This document shows positions 23,190-36,200 of a stretch of DNA of 64,000 nt, piece by piece. The notes under the pieces were generated by a model. That model saw nothing but the letters and a program-made list of their open reading frames with translations. It was not told where the DNA came from and ran no database searches. Source of the stretch: Madurella fahalii (Eukaryota; Ascomycota; Sordariomycetes; Sordariales); contig CM056877.1 in NCBI GenBank assembly GCA_029876055.1, positions 2,046,001-2,110,000 on the forward strand. Reading direction: 5' to 3'. Within the stretch, counting starts at the first letter, position 1. Every line of letters starts with the position of its first letter. Made by a program: the position numbers and the translations under genes.

Positions 23190-26100
23190 ATGTCTACGCG
23201 CAATGCCTCGGCTGCCGCGCCAGGGTCCGCGAAGGGCTCAAACCTCCCCAGTCACCTGCGCCAATTCAGCAGAAGCAGTCTCGATCGGCCCCTCGAGCAC
23301 CCTTATTCGCATTCCCCTGGGGACACCGCTTCGTCAAGCAGCTCGACGATCCGTGAGCGCCCGTCATCTAGGCGCCGTGTTGAGCGGCGATGGACCGTCA
23401 CGGTCAACGAGTCGTTCGCCCGCGAGGAGGTGCTTCTCAACTTCGACCTGATCGGCGACGACATCAAGTCCGGTAGCCTAGTGGCTATCGATGTGCTGAA
23501 GGCGGACGCTGAAAAGCCGCCGCAAAACTCGCACCACAAGCACCATCTCCCAGACCGCAAGGATGTGTCCCCCGGAGTCGGCCACGAGAGGCGGTACATT
23601 TGCGTTGCCAAGGGCATGCCGAAGGACCTGAAGGCCCGCTATCCCATGGTCGAAGTCTATGTTGCAAAACATATTGCCGATGCCTTTGGTATGAGGAAAG
23701 GTACCCAGGTCACCCTCACTCCGGTGAGTTCCAATCCGACGCCCGCTTCGCTGTGACCAAAAGACTGACGACAGCACCCAGATTGACGCGAATAATCCTG
23801 CGGTTGAAGCGTCCCACCTAGAGCTCTGTTTCAAAGACCAGTACCTCTCCCGATCAGATATGTGGCGGATGGCGGTTGGGGAGCTGTCAGAGAGAACCGT
23901 TTACAAGGGCCAGATGGTTCTGTTCATGGGCACCGTCAAGGCCCAGGTCACGGCTGTCTACGTCGATGGACGAAAGGTCCAGTCCGCCTTCTTTGGCCGC
24001 GATACGAAGCCCATCTTCCGTAGCGAATCCGCTCGGTATGTGCTCTTCATCCAGATGGCCCGCGAGATGTGGGATTTCGATTCCGATGGCTCGGGCGAGA
24101 TCATGTTCAACAAGGTCGTCAATGGCTTTCTGCCGGCCTTGTTCAAGAAGTGGGCCGCTATGAAAGTGAAGCACCTTGTCACCATCGTCCTGTTCGCGCG
24201 TGTTGAGTACGATACGGGCATCTGCACCGAGCTCGCAAGTGCTTCCGTCCACGATGACTACTACACGGGCGTGCAAACTTCCGGGGACCGGCGTCCGTAC
24301 AAGGATTTCTACCGTGTCGTAGTGAGTGAAATGGGCAGCGGCGAATGGACCAAGATCCTTCACCAGCTCAAGCGCGAGTTCAACTACTTCCGCAAGGATA
24401 TCAGCACCTATCACCAGAAGGCCATGGGCCAGCCCTTGACGTCCGAGGACCCCACCGACCGAGAGGTGCTGATGAACAGGATCAAGGCCGAGGCTTCCCG
24501 GGCCGTCCATGGGAACTTTCTCGAAGCCATCAACATGGCCTCGTCACTGTACGCGCACGATTACATTGACCGGGACTTAACAAGAACCGGTGTCTCGGTT
24601 GTCGTCATCAGTCCCAGCCCGGGCGTGTTTGAGGTTGACTACGATGCGCTACTTCGCACAACCGAGGCGCTTGTGGGCAATGGGATCGGTATTGACCTGA
24701 TATGCATCCCCAAGATACCACTGCACTCTGTGCCACTGTTTCGATACCGCGGCCCGCAGCAGCCTCGGCACTCGCAACTCAAGGCCCACGTAGACTTCAG
24801 CCATGGCAGCACTCCAAAGCAGACAAGTCTTGCGGTCGGCAGCTATAATAGCGTTGCCGGATCCTTCTCGCCAAGCAAGAGGACCGATGGCTCGCGTCAC
24901 GGTGAAACGTCAGGTCCTGCGCCCTCGCAAGACGAATGGACGTCGGCTGTGCCGCAATGGCTTCATATCTCGTACTGGACCGGCGCCTCCGAAGAGGAGC
25001 TCTCATACCAAGGCATTGCCTTGTCCGTGTCCGACCCCACGCACTCTCGGGGCGGCGAGGACTTCTCGATACGTTGCCGTATGTACGACTTGCAAATGAG
25101 GAGTGTGATGGAAACCAACGAGATTGAGACCAAGCCGCTCCATCTGGACCCCAACTTCCCCGTTAAAGCAGTACAGGCTAGTCAGATCTCGAAACCGCAT
25201 TTTGATCTTGAAGGCAATGTGTTTGTCAAGAATCTTCGAGTACCCGAGACTCTATTCGACCATGTGTACGGGTTCCAGAAATTTGCTCCTGACAAACACA
25301 GCAAACATACCGAGAGATCGCTGTGGAAGCAACTGCAGGAGTACGACGACTCGAGGGCGCGTTTGCCCTCCTCCCGTCGAGTCGTCAGCTACCCCAGACA
25401 TGGCCGAGATCAAGACAGCGGCGTTCCGAAACGTCAGCTCATGGATGATAGCAGCCTCCTTGGGACGTCCTTCACTGAGCGCCGGCCCTCAACAGCCATC
25501 CAACAAATACTCCCCGAGTTGTCTCCCTATTACCGTTCGGGCGTAGAGAAGTCGGAAGTCCCCCCCTCCAACCGCAGAAGCGTCACGCCCAAAAAGCCCG
25601 ACGCCGCCAACGTATCGTCACCCACCAAAGCCCCAAAATTCATGCGACAAATCAGCCTGGGCCACCGGGGTTTTGGTATTGCCGCTCCCAAAGCCGCCAC
25701 TGCCGAGTTGAGTATGGAGAGCGTAGGCGCCTCCAGATCAGTGACGCCGTCCCGCAGCACGCAAGATCTTCGCGTGACACCGGTGAGGGCGGGACAGCGA
25801 CCATCGTCGTCTCACAGGATGGGGGTAGGAACGCCCACGCATTCCCAAGCAAGCCTCTCACCATTCTCGTTTGTTCAGGGACATCAATTTCCCACGGACT
25901 CGCCGAGCAGGCCAATCGTGATCAGGAACCATCAATTCGCAGCCGAGCCCGCCGCCAACATGCTGTCTGGTTCTTTGCTTTCGTCGACCCTGCGGCCGGA
26001 GCCGCTTGGTCACGACCGCGACCTGCAGTATTCAAACGCCATCAGAGCTGAGGATGCCAAGAAGATATACAACTCGAAGCTCCTCGCAGGTGCCGTGCCA

Positions 26101-28296
26101 GAATTACCGACCACGCTGTCGCCCAAGACAGCCCTGTCGCCCTGGCTGACTCTTCTCAACCCGTCAAATCCGGATGTTAATGACGTGGACATGGCGATGC
26201 TTTATAGCCGCTGGCAACACGTCTTTCCCAGGCCCCAGGAAATGAGAGTGATGAAATGGAAGAGCCTGTGCTCCCCAGCTGCTGTGCCACTGACGACGGA
26301 GTATTTCCCGACCAAGTCGCAGTTCGAATCTGAATACCAACGGCAGCCTTATGTTGTGTCTCAGAATGTTGATGATGAGCTCTCAGACGAGCCGAGATCA
26401 CGCGACGATTTGCTGCGGGAACTTGTTAGCCTGCGGTTTTCTCAGGGGTTCCAGATTGTGGTCGGCCCCGCTGTAGCAAAGGCTTTCGGGCAAAAGCAGG
26501 TTAAGATTGCAGATATCTTCTCCCGGGATCACATGATGGAGGACGGCACAAGCATCTTTATGTCAGTCGGCAACACGATCCACCAGCTTTCATGCGTCAA
26601 TGGCACCGAGGTTGAAGTTAACATCTTCGTTCGGAAACCAACCGACACATTTACGCAGTCGTATGGTGGGGCCTCGTTGTACAAACCAGCCATCCGGACC
26701 CTGTTGGACGGCGCCTACATGACGAGCGAGTTTGAGCTCGTCGCACCAAAGGCTGAGAGAAACTGGAATTTCATAGATGCCTTTGTCGCTGGCCACAGCG
26801 AGGAATTGACGGAACATCTTCGATTTTGGCGTGCCAGATTTGTCCTGATCCCCATGACGGGCAGGCGCTCGTCATTGCCGGGGACGGAGAGCGGGGACAA
26901 TGAAGAAGAAATCCGTATTGAGGGTATCCGAAAGCTTGCTCAGACGTGGCAGAGACACCGCTACATTCCTCCCAACGAGCGGCGGCTTCAGGGTGCTGGG
27001 GCTCGCTCAAAGAAGGACATCAGCCCGCTGGACATCGTCTACAAGACGGAGGACCCTTCTGTTGTCATCGCTGCCGAACTCGAGACGCTGCCTATTCTGG
27101 AAGGCTCCGAGGGACCTCACCGTAAAGGACATCTGGTGAGGAGCAGGGAGCAGTTTTCCAAAAAGAACTTCAGCTTGGCGGCGCTCGCCGAGGCCATCCA
27201 GCAGCCAGTGGAAAACGGAGGCGTCCGAATGCAGAACCGTAGGTGGCACTTCCGGCTGCATTACAACTGTTTCATTGGTTCAGACATGACGAGCTGGCTT
27301 CTCATAAACTTTGAGGATCTAGAAGACCGCGAAGAGGCCGAGGCTCTGGGCAATCGGCTCATGGTCTCGGATGAAAAAGATAAAGAGGGAAAGAAGGAGA
27401 GCGGCGGCCTCTTTGTACACGTGGAGAAGCGACATCCGTTCAGGGACGGGCAATACTTCTACCAAATCAGCAGCGAGTACGCGAAGCCGCACCCGCCTAG
27501 CTGGTTCAACCCTAAACGAGGCCAAGGGTCGGTCCCGTCGACACCAATGGGAGAGCATCTGCCACGGGATGGACGGCCGGGCTTCTCCCGGCCGACATCG
27601 ATTCACGAGGAGGGCTCACCAAGCTCGGGTGCCACGACGCCAACGGGACCCCCCGCCCTGACCGGGAAGAAGCCCAAAGTGGTGCTGAGCAAGGTTATAA
27701 AGTACGACGTTGACCACAGGAAACGGTCGTATCGTCCAGAGATGGTGGAGCTGCATTACGACAGACTGCACAACCCTGACAACTGCTACCACATCCGTGT
27801 AGACTGGATGAATGTGACGGCGAAGCTCGTCGAGGATGCCGTCGAGAACTGGGCTCGCGAAGCGGCACAATACGGTCTCCGACTAGTCGAGGTGCCCATC
27901 GCTGAGGCGTGCGCTATCAGCGAGATCAACCCATTTCGGCGGCCGTATGTCCTGAAGCTGGCTGTCCGGCCCCCGGATCAATCGCCGATCACCTACTACG
28001 ACCCGAACTCGTTCACGCCCCAAGCGCAGCCGGGCCGGCACTTTTATCAGAAAGCCATCCTCCGCAAATTCGACTTTGTCCTCGACATCGAGGCAGCGTC
28101 CAACTTCCCCAGCAATGTTGACGTCTTGTACTCGTGGGGTAAGCCTGACTTTAAGTACACGCAGTACATCCACCGGTCTGGGTCCCTCCTGGCGGAAATA
28201 ACAGACGACGGTGACTTGCTCTTGCTAGCCAACAGGCTATATAGCAGTCGAGCTGCGGCAGCGCGCGAAAGGGAGATGCAAAAGGAGTTGCGGGGC

Positions 28297-28333
<37 letters not shown>

Positions 28334-29100
28334 GAACGACAGCAACGGGTCCTCTCAGCGCCGGCACCCCCGGCCCCGCGATGCGCGTCATCACTCCAGG
28401 CGGTAGCAACTCATACACGCCTTTCGGCATGCCACCCCCAACACCCGCAGCCGCCTCTGTGATGAACGAGTCGACACCCGTCTCGTCCCCCTCACTAAAG
28501 CCATCTTATTTGTCGCCAGTCATTCGTCCGGCCCTGTCTGCGGGACCCAATGGCCCAGGAGCATTCATTGTCGGCAACCCAGGAACAGCAGCAGGCACAG
28601 GAGCAGGACAGGGACAGCAGGCGAAATCAACTGCTGGCGGCACCGCACCTTGGGCGGCATGGGCAACCGAGGAGCCCGAGCTGATCAGGGACGAGCTGGA
28701 GGCGTTTTGCCGCGACGCGGCGGCTCTCGAGGCGTTTTATAAGGAGTTGAAGACGGCTGCGCCGGTTGCTGCCGCCGCCGCCGCTGCTGCTGCGGCGTCG
28801 GCGGCGTCGGGGGCGAGTGCGACACCTTCGTTTGGGGCTGCAACGGGGGGGGTGACAGCGGTGCCGGAGGGAAATATACCGGTTTTGGGGCTGCCCCCAG
28901 GGGTGTTGGCGGTTTCAGGGAGCGGAGCCGGGACGGGTGAGCCGGGGGTGGGTGTCAGCCCGAGGGCGGCGAGCCCTGCGTTCATGTCAGCGTCGCAGCT
29001 TTTGAGAAGAGGGAGTTTGCAGTACGATGGGGGGATGGGGGGCATATTGAGTCTTGGCGGGCTGAGGGGGAGTGGTGGGCAGGGGCAGGATAAGGCTTGA
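23190..29100 (+). CDS. iml1: Iml1/DEPDC5, SEACIT (GATOR1) subunit
   Basis: Two exons, 23190-23723 and 23782-29100, joined across a 58-nt GTGAGT...CTGAC...CAG intron, encode 1950 residues. The family core is clear: an N-terminal domain (LNFDLIGDDIKSGSLVAIDV), the Iml1 domain with WDFDSDGSGEIMFNKVVNGF and HGNFLEAINMASSLYAHDYI through VSVVVISPSPGVFEVDYD, and a DEP domain near residues 1310-1410 (RRWHFRLHYNCFIGSDMTSW). The conserved C-terminal region follows (VDWMNVTAKLVEDAVENW). Beyond it is a roughly 270-residue extension with a polyglutamine run near residue 1684 and a polyalanine run near 1839. Iml1 with Npr2 and Npr3 forms a GAP for the Rag GTPase Gtr1 and inhibits TORC1 at the vacuole on amino-acid limitation. 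The start at 23190 (MSTRNASAAA) has a good context and precedes a Ser-rich leader. Confidence 0.96.
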
Positions 29101-30161
29101 TGGATGGAGGGCGTTTGTTGCTGAGCATAGAGTGTGGATGGGCAGAGCCGGATGCCCGGGCTGGATACCATGTGTTTATTAAGCTAATCTTGATCATGGT
29201 ACTCGTATTTCCATCATGCGAGCAGAAGCGCATGCGAAATGCATTCCCCAAAACTAAAAAAAAAAAAAAAAAAGAAAAGAAGAGAAAAGGAAGACAAGAA
29301 AAGGGGTGGCGCAGACAAGCACTTCTTGGCGAAAGCTTGATTTGTTGATTGCAGGGATCACCCTTCTGCCCCTGAGCGTAGCACACGTCGGTCGTTCGGT
29401 GCGTCCATGACGAATGAGACAGCAAGGTATCCGGGGTGACCCTTGGGCGCAGGCCCGGGACCAAGTGGCGTCGGGCGATTGAGGAGTCAGATGCCAGTAA
29501 CTTTGGAAAGGAGCTCACTTCCGGTGACGTTGGGCCGGAGCCGGTCGGCTGCTGCCTCTCGCCTCTTTTATTTGATGTACGGAGCTGACGTGTAAGCTGC
29601 CTTGTCGGTTTGCGTGTTTAAGATTGTTTCTCATCGAGCAGCTTCCCCGTATTATCCATCACACAGTTCAACCGTCAAGGGCCTCAGCCGGGTTGGTACC
29701 GATGTTCTATATGGGCTGCGCGTCCCCACCCAAGTGGTCAAACGCCATCGACTTTCAGGCCCCCAGTGCGGTACCTAAATCAAATTAATTTCATCCGATT
29801 TCCACTCGGGGACTGTGCAGTTCCCACGGTCATAGCCAAACCGAGGCTCCCCCGACTCGACTACTCCATTCAGCAAAGCAACCTGGAAGCAACAATAACT
29901 TAACCTACGTCCCCTTTCTCGAAGCCACAACGGCTGTAACAACTCGGGGCACCCGAATCTTGAAAACGTGACATCGGACTCTTTCCCGCAACCTGCCTAG
30001 CTCACCCGCGGTTCTGGAATTCCGTTTGTCAGCACCTAAATCAACGGTCGGCGATCCAAAATTCCGATCTAGTGACATCAAGCCGAGGAATCAAAGCCCT
30101 TCCGAGAAGCCTACCTCCATTGCCAGGTTGGGGCTACAAGAGCCTCTCCCAAGCATTCAAC
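29101..30161. other. Spacer between iml1 and the CAX gene
   Basis: About 1.06 kb in a tandem arrangement: the 3' region of iml1, with an A-rich purine tract near 29256-29310, followed by the promoter of the Ca2+/H+ exchanger gene. No gene seen. Confidence 0.6.
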
Positions 30162-32499
30162 ATGTCTTCATGTAAGATTCTTGAGCAACCCAGTCTCGTA
30201 TTCGGCTGCCTACTTTCCTTCTCTTCTCTTGTTTCTCTTTCCGGTCTTATTATCCCTTTAATTTCACTTATGATTTCCGTGCAGGCGATATACAACAGGG
30301 CAACAGCGGCCCGGGTCTCCGGTTTCTAATACCAAACTTCCCCAGACAATGCCTACCAGACGAGGATGGAAGCTTTCAGCGAAGCAAGGCGCAACCCCCA
30401 CGCCTGGAACATCTTCCCGCACCTGCACTTCAAGGTCGAGTCTTCGCCGGAGATGTACCAAGCCGGCAGTGAGCTCGAGGGACAGTCGCTTCCACTTGCT
30501 GACACCACAACTACAAGACTGCCGGGTGTCTCTGAGAACAGACCACACGATGAGCCCGGCCCTACCAGAGATGGGCATGAGGAAGCACCAAACCCATCCG
30601 GCAGTCGGCTCCAGGGTGGGGAGACGGTTGTAGAATTTCGAGAAGAGGCCGTCATCTGTGGCCAGGATGTGGGACCGGGAGCCGGAGCCGGAGCGGGAAC
30701 GGTACCCTGGGAGGGTCTGCGCCAGAGAGCTCCAGGGACCGATCGCAGCACAGGCACGGCCGCCGGTCAAAGCCACAAGAACGACGAGCCAAAAAACTCG
30801 CCTACGTTGTTCAAGCACCTCGTGCCAAAGCAGCCGTTCACAATAAGGAACCAGGTTCAACGCACGCTGTTCAATTCGTGGATCAACCTCTTGTTGGTTG
30901 CCGCTCCTATTGGTATTATCATCAATTACATCCCTTCTGTCAGCCGAGTGGCCGTCTTTATCGTCAACTTTGTGGCCATCGTCCCCCTGGCTGCGATGCT
31001 CGGCTTCGCAACCGAGGAGATTGCCTTGCGTACGGGCGAGACTTTGGGTGGGCTGCTGAATGCTACGTTTGGGTACGTTTGCCCCCCTTTTTGAGCTAGC
31101 ACTTAAGTGGCTACTACTATCCGAGACTGCATCATACTGACCTCGTCTGTCCAGAAACGCTGTCGAGCTGATCGTGGCAATCATCGCCCTGGTCCACAAC
31201 CAAGTAATCATCGTCCAGACCTCCCTCATCGGCAGCATCCTCTCCAACCTGCTCCTCGTCATGGGGTTGTGCTTCTTTCTTGGCGGCCTGCGGAGGCAAG
31301 AGCAGCACTTCAACACCACCGTAGCCCAGACGGCAGCAAGCCTGCTCGCCCTCGCGGTAGCGGGCGTCATCGTCCCGACCGTCTTCGACATGGCTAGCAC
31401 CGCGCCAAAGAGCGACGTTGCCAAGCTCTCCCGCGGCACCTCGGTCATCCTGCTCTTCGTCTATGGCGGCTACCTCGTCTTCCAGCTCAAGACCCACTCC
31501 AAAGTCTTCGCCGTAGAAAGCCAAAAGGTCGAAGCGAAGCCCTTCCGGTCCCTCCGCGGCCGGCCCAGCCTAAGAGAAGGCGCCGTCGCCCAGGGCTTCG
31601 TAAGCCCCGCGGGCCTGATGGGCGGGCACGGCCTCCTCTCGCAGCAATCCGAAAACGAAAAGATGCGCCAGCTGCTCACAAACCCGCCCCGGGGGAACGG
31701 CAAGGCCCCGGCGGGGGGTGACGAGCAAGAAGGAGTCGGAGCAGCCCAAGGCGAAGGCGAGGGCGAGGGCGAGGGCGGAGACGAGGAACCCCAGCTCCAC
31801 TTCACGGTGGCCGTGGCGACCCTCGCCATCTCCACCGCCGTCATCGCCTTTTGCGCAGAGTACATGGTGGACTCGATCGGGGCCATCACGGCGGGTGACG
31901 CGGGCGTCAGCGCCGAGTTCGTCGGGCTCATCTTGCTGCCCATCGTAGGCAACGCGGCCGAGCACGCGACGGCCGTGGCGGTCGCCGTCAAGGACAAGAT
32001 GGACCTGGCCATCGGCGTGGCCGTGGGCTCGAGCATGCAGATCGCCCTGTTCGTCATCCCCCTGCTCGTCATGATCGGCTGGGGCGTGGGCGCCGACGCC
32101 ATGGTCCTGAGCTTCGACCCCTTCCAGGTGGCCGTCTTGTTCGTGGCCGTGCTGCTGGTGAATTACCTGATTGCTGACGGCAAGAGCCATTGGCTGGAGG
32201 GCATGTTGTTGATTTGTTTGTATTCCATCATTGCTGTTTGTTCGTGGTGTGAGTTCTTCATCTCCTTTCGGTTTCCTTTTTCCTTTTTCTTTCTTTCTTT
32301 TTTTCTTTCTTTTTTTCTTTCTTTTTTTCTTTCTTTTTTTCTTTCTTTTTTTCTTTCTTTGTTTCTTTCTTATTTTCTTTCTTTTTTTCTCTTTTTCTTT
32401 CCCCCGCCCTCGCCCCCTCCTCTTCTTCAACTCTTGTTGCTAGAACTTTGATGAGAAACGATAATGAATTAACTAAAGTGTGTAGGGTACCCGATATAA
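30162..32499 (+). CDS. vcx1: CAX-type Ca2+/H+ exchanger (Vcx1-like)
   Basis: Four exons: 30162-30171, 30346-31072, 31155-32248 and 32486-32499; 614 residues. The 10-nt first exon gives MSS plus a split codon, joining to YNAYQTRMEAF. A long polar N-terminal region (about 170 residues) precedes the first helices. Both cation-exchanger signatures are present: GNAVELIVAIIAL (split by the second intron after TFG) and GNAAEHATAVAVAVKDK followed by GSSMQIALFVIPLLVMIGW. Between them lies an acidic Gly/Glu loop (EGEGEGEGGDEE). The last exon adds only WYPI, so the protein ends SIIAVCSWWYPI, matching the aromatic ending usual in this family. Vcx1/CAX proteins sequester Ca2+ in the vacuole using the proton gradient. 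The final 237-nt intron is dominated by a pyrimidine repeat; reading straight through instead would add a Phe/Ser/Leu tail to a stop at 32451. Confidence 0.92.
32283..32402. repeat. Pyrimidine microsatellite (TTTTTTTCTTTC)n inside an intron
   Basis: A roughly 12-bp unit of T runs and CTTT steps is repeated about eight to nine times, slightly degenerate at its 3' end. It fills most of the last intron of the CAX gene, between the GTGAGT donor at 32249 and the TGTGTAG acceptor ending at 32485. Confidence 0.9.
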
Positions 32500-33232
32500 C
32501 CGGGTCTAGGAAGGGAACGAAAGAAACGGCGGGTTCGGATGCGGTGATTTCATTCAGGATCTATTACAAATATCGGCATAGAACTGGAACGACAGGTCGT
32601 TTCTCCCTTTTGCCTGCTCTCTCCTCCCGCCTATCGACGTCAGGTTTGCCGCCGAGCAGAGTTGGGCTTGATGGCGGCACCGTTATGGATTGTAACCCAC
32701 ACAGAAATCCCTCTTAGTCCTAGCAGTAAGCTCTCGCTCAATTAACATACCTGGGATGGAATGGAATGTGTGTCCCGACACTGCTGTTGAGTTAGCGTTA
32801 TCATGGGTTGTTGTTTTCTCTGTCTCGTTCTTTTCCTTTCCTTTTTCTTTTCGTTTTATTGTTGTTGTTATTGATTCTACCATAATCGTAGCATGATGTG
32901 TACTTATCCTAAACTTGCTGCCGCAGCTCCCGCAGTCAGGCTTACTGGTTAGATATGGGTTGTCGCTCTCTGCGCAGCGGCGACTCTTCGTGAAGGGAAA
33001 GAGACTTCGCAAAGAACAGGACTGCCGTTATTCTGATTAAAATTACACCCTGTGTCCATGGCTCTCTGCAATTCCCCTTACCAAATATGTTCCTCAAGCC
33101 TAACAACGACAAAGAAAAGCTAGACTACAAGCCAGTAAAGCAGACTTCCCCTTTTCCAACTCTTATCATGCATATACAAATCCTATCCCCGTCTACGGCA
33201 CAAATACAAACACGACACAGGAGACTTAGAAC
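32500..33232. other. Convergent 3' region between CAX and csf1
   Basis: About 730 bases between two facing stop codons, moderately AT-rich, presumably both 3' untranslated regions and polyadenylation sites. No gene seen. Confidence 0.6.
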
Positions 33233-36200
33233 TCAACTCGAGCCCAGAATCCTTGAGTATGCGTCCTCCACCTCCCCGGCCAACTCCAGCAGCGCTACAA
33301 TAACAATCTGATGTGTCAGGTTCGGTAATTTGTCTCTGTTCAAACCGATCCACTCAAGTGGCGGCGTAGCCTCACCCATTTCCCTGAGCTGAGGTGTCTC
33401 AATGACGGGCGGCTCGAGCGCGACATACTCGTATTTCGATTGGGGCATCTTGACCTCAGCCGTGATCTTATTTGCCTGCTTTTGCTGCTCGCCAGACGCG
33501 TCGGACTTCTGCTTCCCCTCCTGTTTCTGTTTTTCTTGTTCCTTGTCCGTCGTTGTCGCCGCCGCCGCCGCCGCCGCCTCCGCCTCAGGCAACACCCCCG
33601 TGACCTTGATCCCCGTCACGCTCGGCAGCTCCCTACCCCAGGTCTGAGCCAGCGTCTTGGAGTGATTAGCCCACATGCCGCGGATGTAGCTGATGCGGCT
33701 GTAATTCCAGCCGACCTCCACCTTCCCCTCAAACGCGCTCTTGAATATGTAATCGATGCGCTTCGACTCCCCTCCCGGACGCTGCCACGTCTGCATGACG
33801 GCCGCAACCCGCGGCACCTTGAGGATCGTGCCGCCCCTCGAGCCCGTCGCGCTCTGCACCACATCCTCGACCGACAGCTCGCTGAGACTCTTGTGTGCGG
33901 CGCCTGTCCGCACGCTGGCCAGCCCGATGCGAAGCTGCCCCAGCGTTAGGCTGAGTATGCTGTGGATGCGGCTGTCGGCGGTGACGCTCGCCGCGAACTG
34001 CGCCTGCGCATTGAGGGCTTCCATTTTGAAGACCTGGTGGTCTGAAAAGGTGCTAGGGAAGACGCCTAGATTAAGCGTCTTAAGCGTTACCACCACGTCG
34101 GTGTCAAGCGAGATAGGGGATTTGAGAAGCGCGCCGTCCTCCGAAGAAGATTTGGCGATGTTGAGGCGCTGGATCACGCCTGCAGGAGCCGCGACAGACT
34201 TTCGCTTCATGTACTTTTCGATCTCCTTCAGGGACGTCTCAAAGTTGGCCTTGCGTTCTTGCACCAGCCGCTGGAAGGCTTGGTACATGGCGATGCCCTG
34301 GGAAGCCGACGTGGTCGTGCCAAACATCTGGACGGCCTCGCCGTCGAGGATAGCCACCAGTCGGTCTCCGCGCCCGTCCCGGCTGCGCCGCACGTTGTAC
34401 ATGAGGAATTCCAGCGACCTGATGTCTGCCACGAGGAAGGCCTGGTAATCAAAGGCGGCTTTGACCCTGAATTGGCTGAACCCCACGGACGCTTGAACCA
34501 TGGGCGTTTCGTTGAGTGCTTGCTCGCGTTCCGGCCACTCGATAGATGTGCGCAGCTTGAAGTCCTGCAGAGCGACGAAGCCGCTCATCCGGCCGGTGCT
34601 CTCGACGCCAATCATCTTGAAGCCGAGGCAGAGATTCTGCTCCCAATCTGACGTCTTCTTTGATGAGATCCAAAAGTCATTGATGGAGAATTTCGATCTG
34701 CCCACAGACTGGCCGAGGTCCACGGTAATCTTGAGTGACGAGATGGAGATACTAGCTGTCCAGGGGAAGGCTGCTGTAGCCGCGACCTGCTGGTAACGCT
34801 GCACCAGGTGGCCTTGAGACGTTTCTGTGACGAGCTTCGCTGCGGGCGTAGATGGGGTTGCGCCCGAAACATTGTGAGGTAGCCATATCTCTCGGAAGAG
34901 CATAAAGTCCTGCAGCTGCTTCGCATTGACCGATACCTCCATGGGGCTAACCTTGAGGATGGCTGACACGCCGCTGGTGCCGCTAACATGTTTACTGTTC
35001 AAGAAGGACAAGACGATCGAGGGGACCTGGAAGCTGCCCGTTGATTCTCTGGAGTAGACGTGTTGCACGGAAGCTTGTAGGTTGGTGAAGGCCCCCGATA
35101 TGGCGAAGAAGTTACCCTGGTCCACCGAACGGACCGTATTGGCAGTGAAGTAGACATCATCAAAACTGGCCGTGGCCGCAACCCGCGCAATGGGCTGGCA
35201 GCTCAGCGAGAACTCTTGCTTGTAGATGCGCAATCCGAGATTGAGCCTCATCCGGCCTAGAACAACACTCGGATCGGTAGTGAGAATGCTGTCCTCCTCC
35301 GGAAGCTTGACTTTGGTGGAAACCTCTTGCGCCTGAACGTGTGGCTTGTCACGGCGGTCACCGCGACTACTCACCACTTCCTTGACGCTGTTACTGATAT
35401 CCACAATCAGGGGCACCACAGACGGATATAATATGTTGTTCGACGCATCAATCTTGACTTCGGCATGGAGCGAGGGATCTTCCCTGCCGTTGTCTCTGAA
35501 TTCGACCTTCAAGGCCAAACCAGGCGATCGTAGCGTCGTGCTGCTCGTTGCCTCGTCCGGCCCAAGCTGTCCCTTCCCAGACATGCCCGACCGGCCAGGT
35601 TTCGTGGCCGATACCAGGTCATCGGGGGCTTTCCTGCCCGTCAGATGCACAACTCCCCCGGCAAAGTCGGCGTCGATAAGCAGCGACTCTAGCCTCTTTC
35701 CACCGAGAATGTTTTTGCGCAGTACCTCCTGTGGATGCTCCGGAGTTGCTGGCTCCGGGCGCGCAGCGACTGGATTCCAGTTCTGAGAGGCCTGCTGAAT
35801 GTTTTTGAAGGACAGACTGATGGAATTATTTAGGTGGGCAGCCGGGATCATGAAACCAGAAGTAAGGCGCACATCCAGTGGCTTGCCTACCGCTTGGAAC
35901 GCGAGTCGCCGAGCATCGGCCGTTGACACATAGGCGACGTTGAACATGATCTCCGGTAACAGCGCTGAGTTCGGAGACCGATACATCTTGTCGTGCGACG
36001 GGAATACCATTTGTACCTGCAGGTCCTCGATGGTGAGTCTGGCCGAATTCCTCGTTCGAGTGCCAAGCTCGATTCTGTGGAGAGAGAGAACAAGGTCCTC
36101 TTTCCCAGCGGTGGGCTCCTCACCCGGTTTATTGACAAGCCAGGCGACGTGGATGTTGCAGATCTCAAAGGAATACGTGATAGAGGACAGGAAAGCATCG

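Noticed and set aside
31570..32430. 286-codon minus-strand frame opposite the CAX gene, Lys/Arg-rich
   Set aside because: The Lys/Arg repeat is the complement of the intronic pyrimidine repeat, and the rest is antisense to CAX coding sequence.
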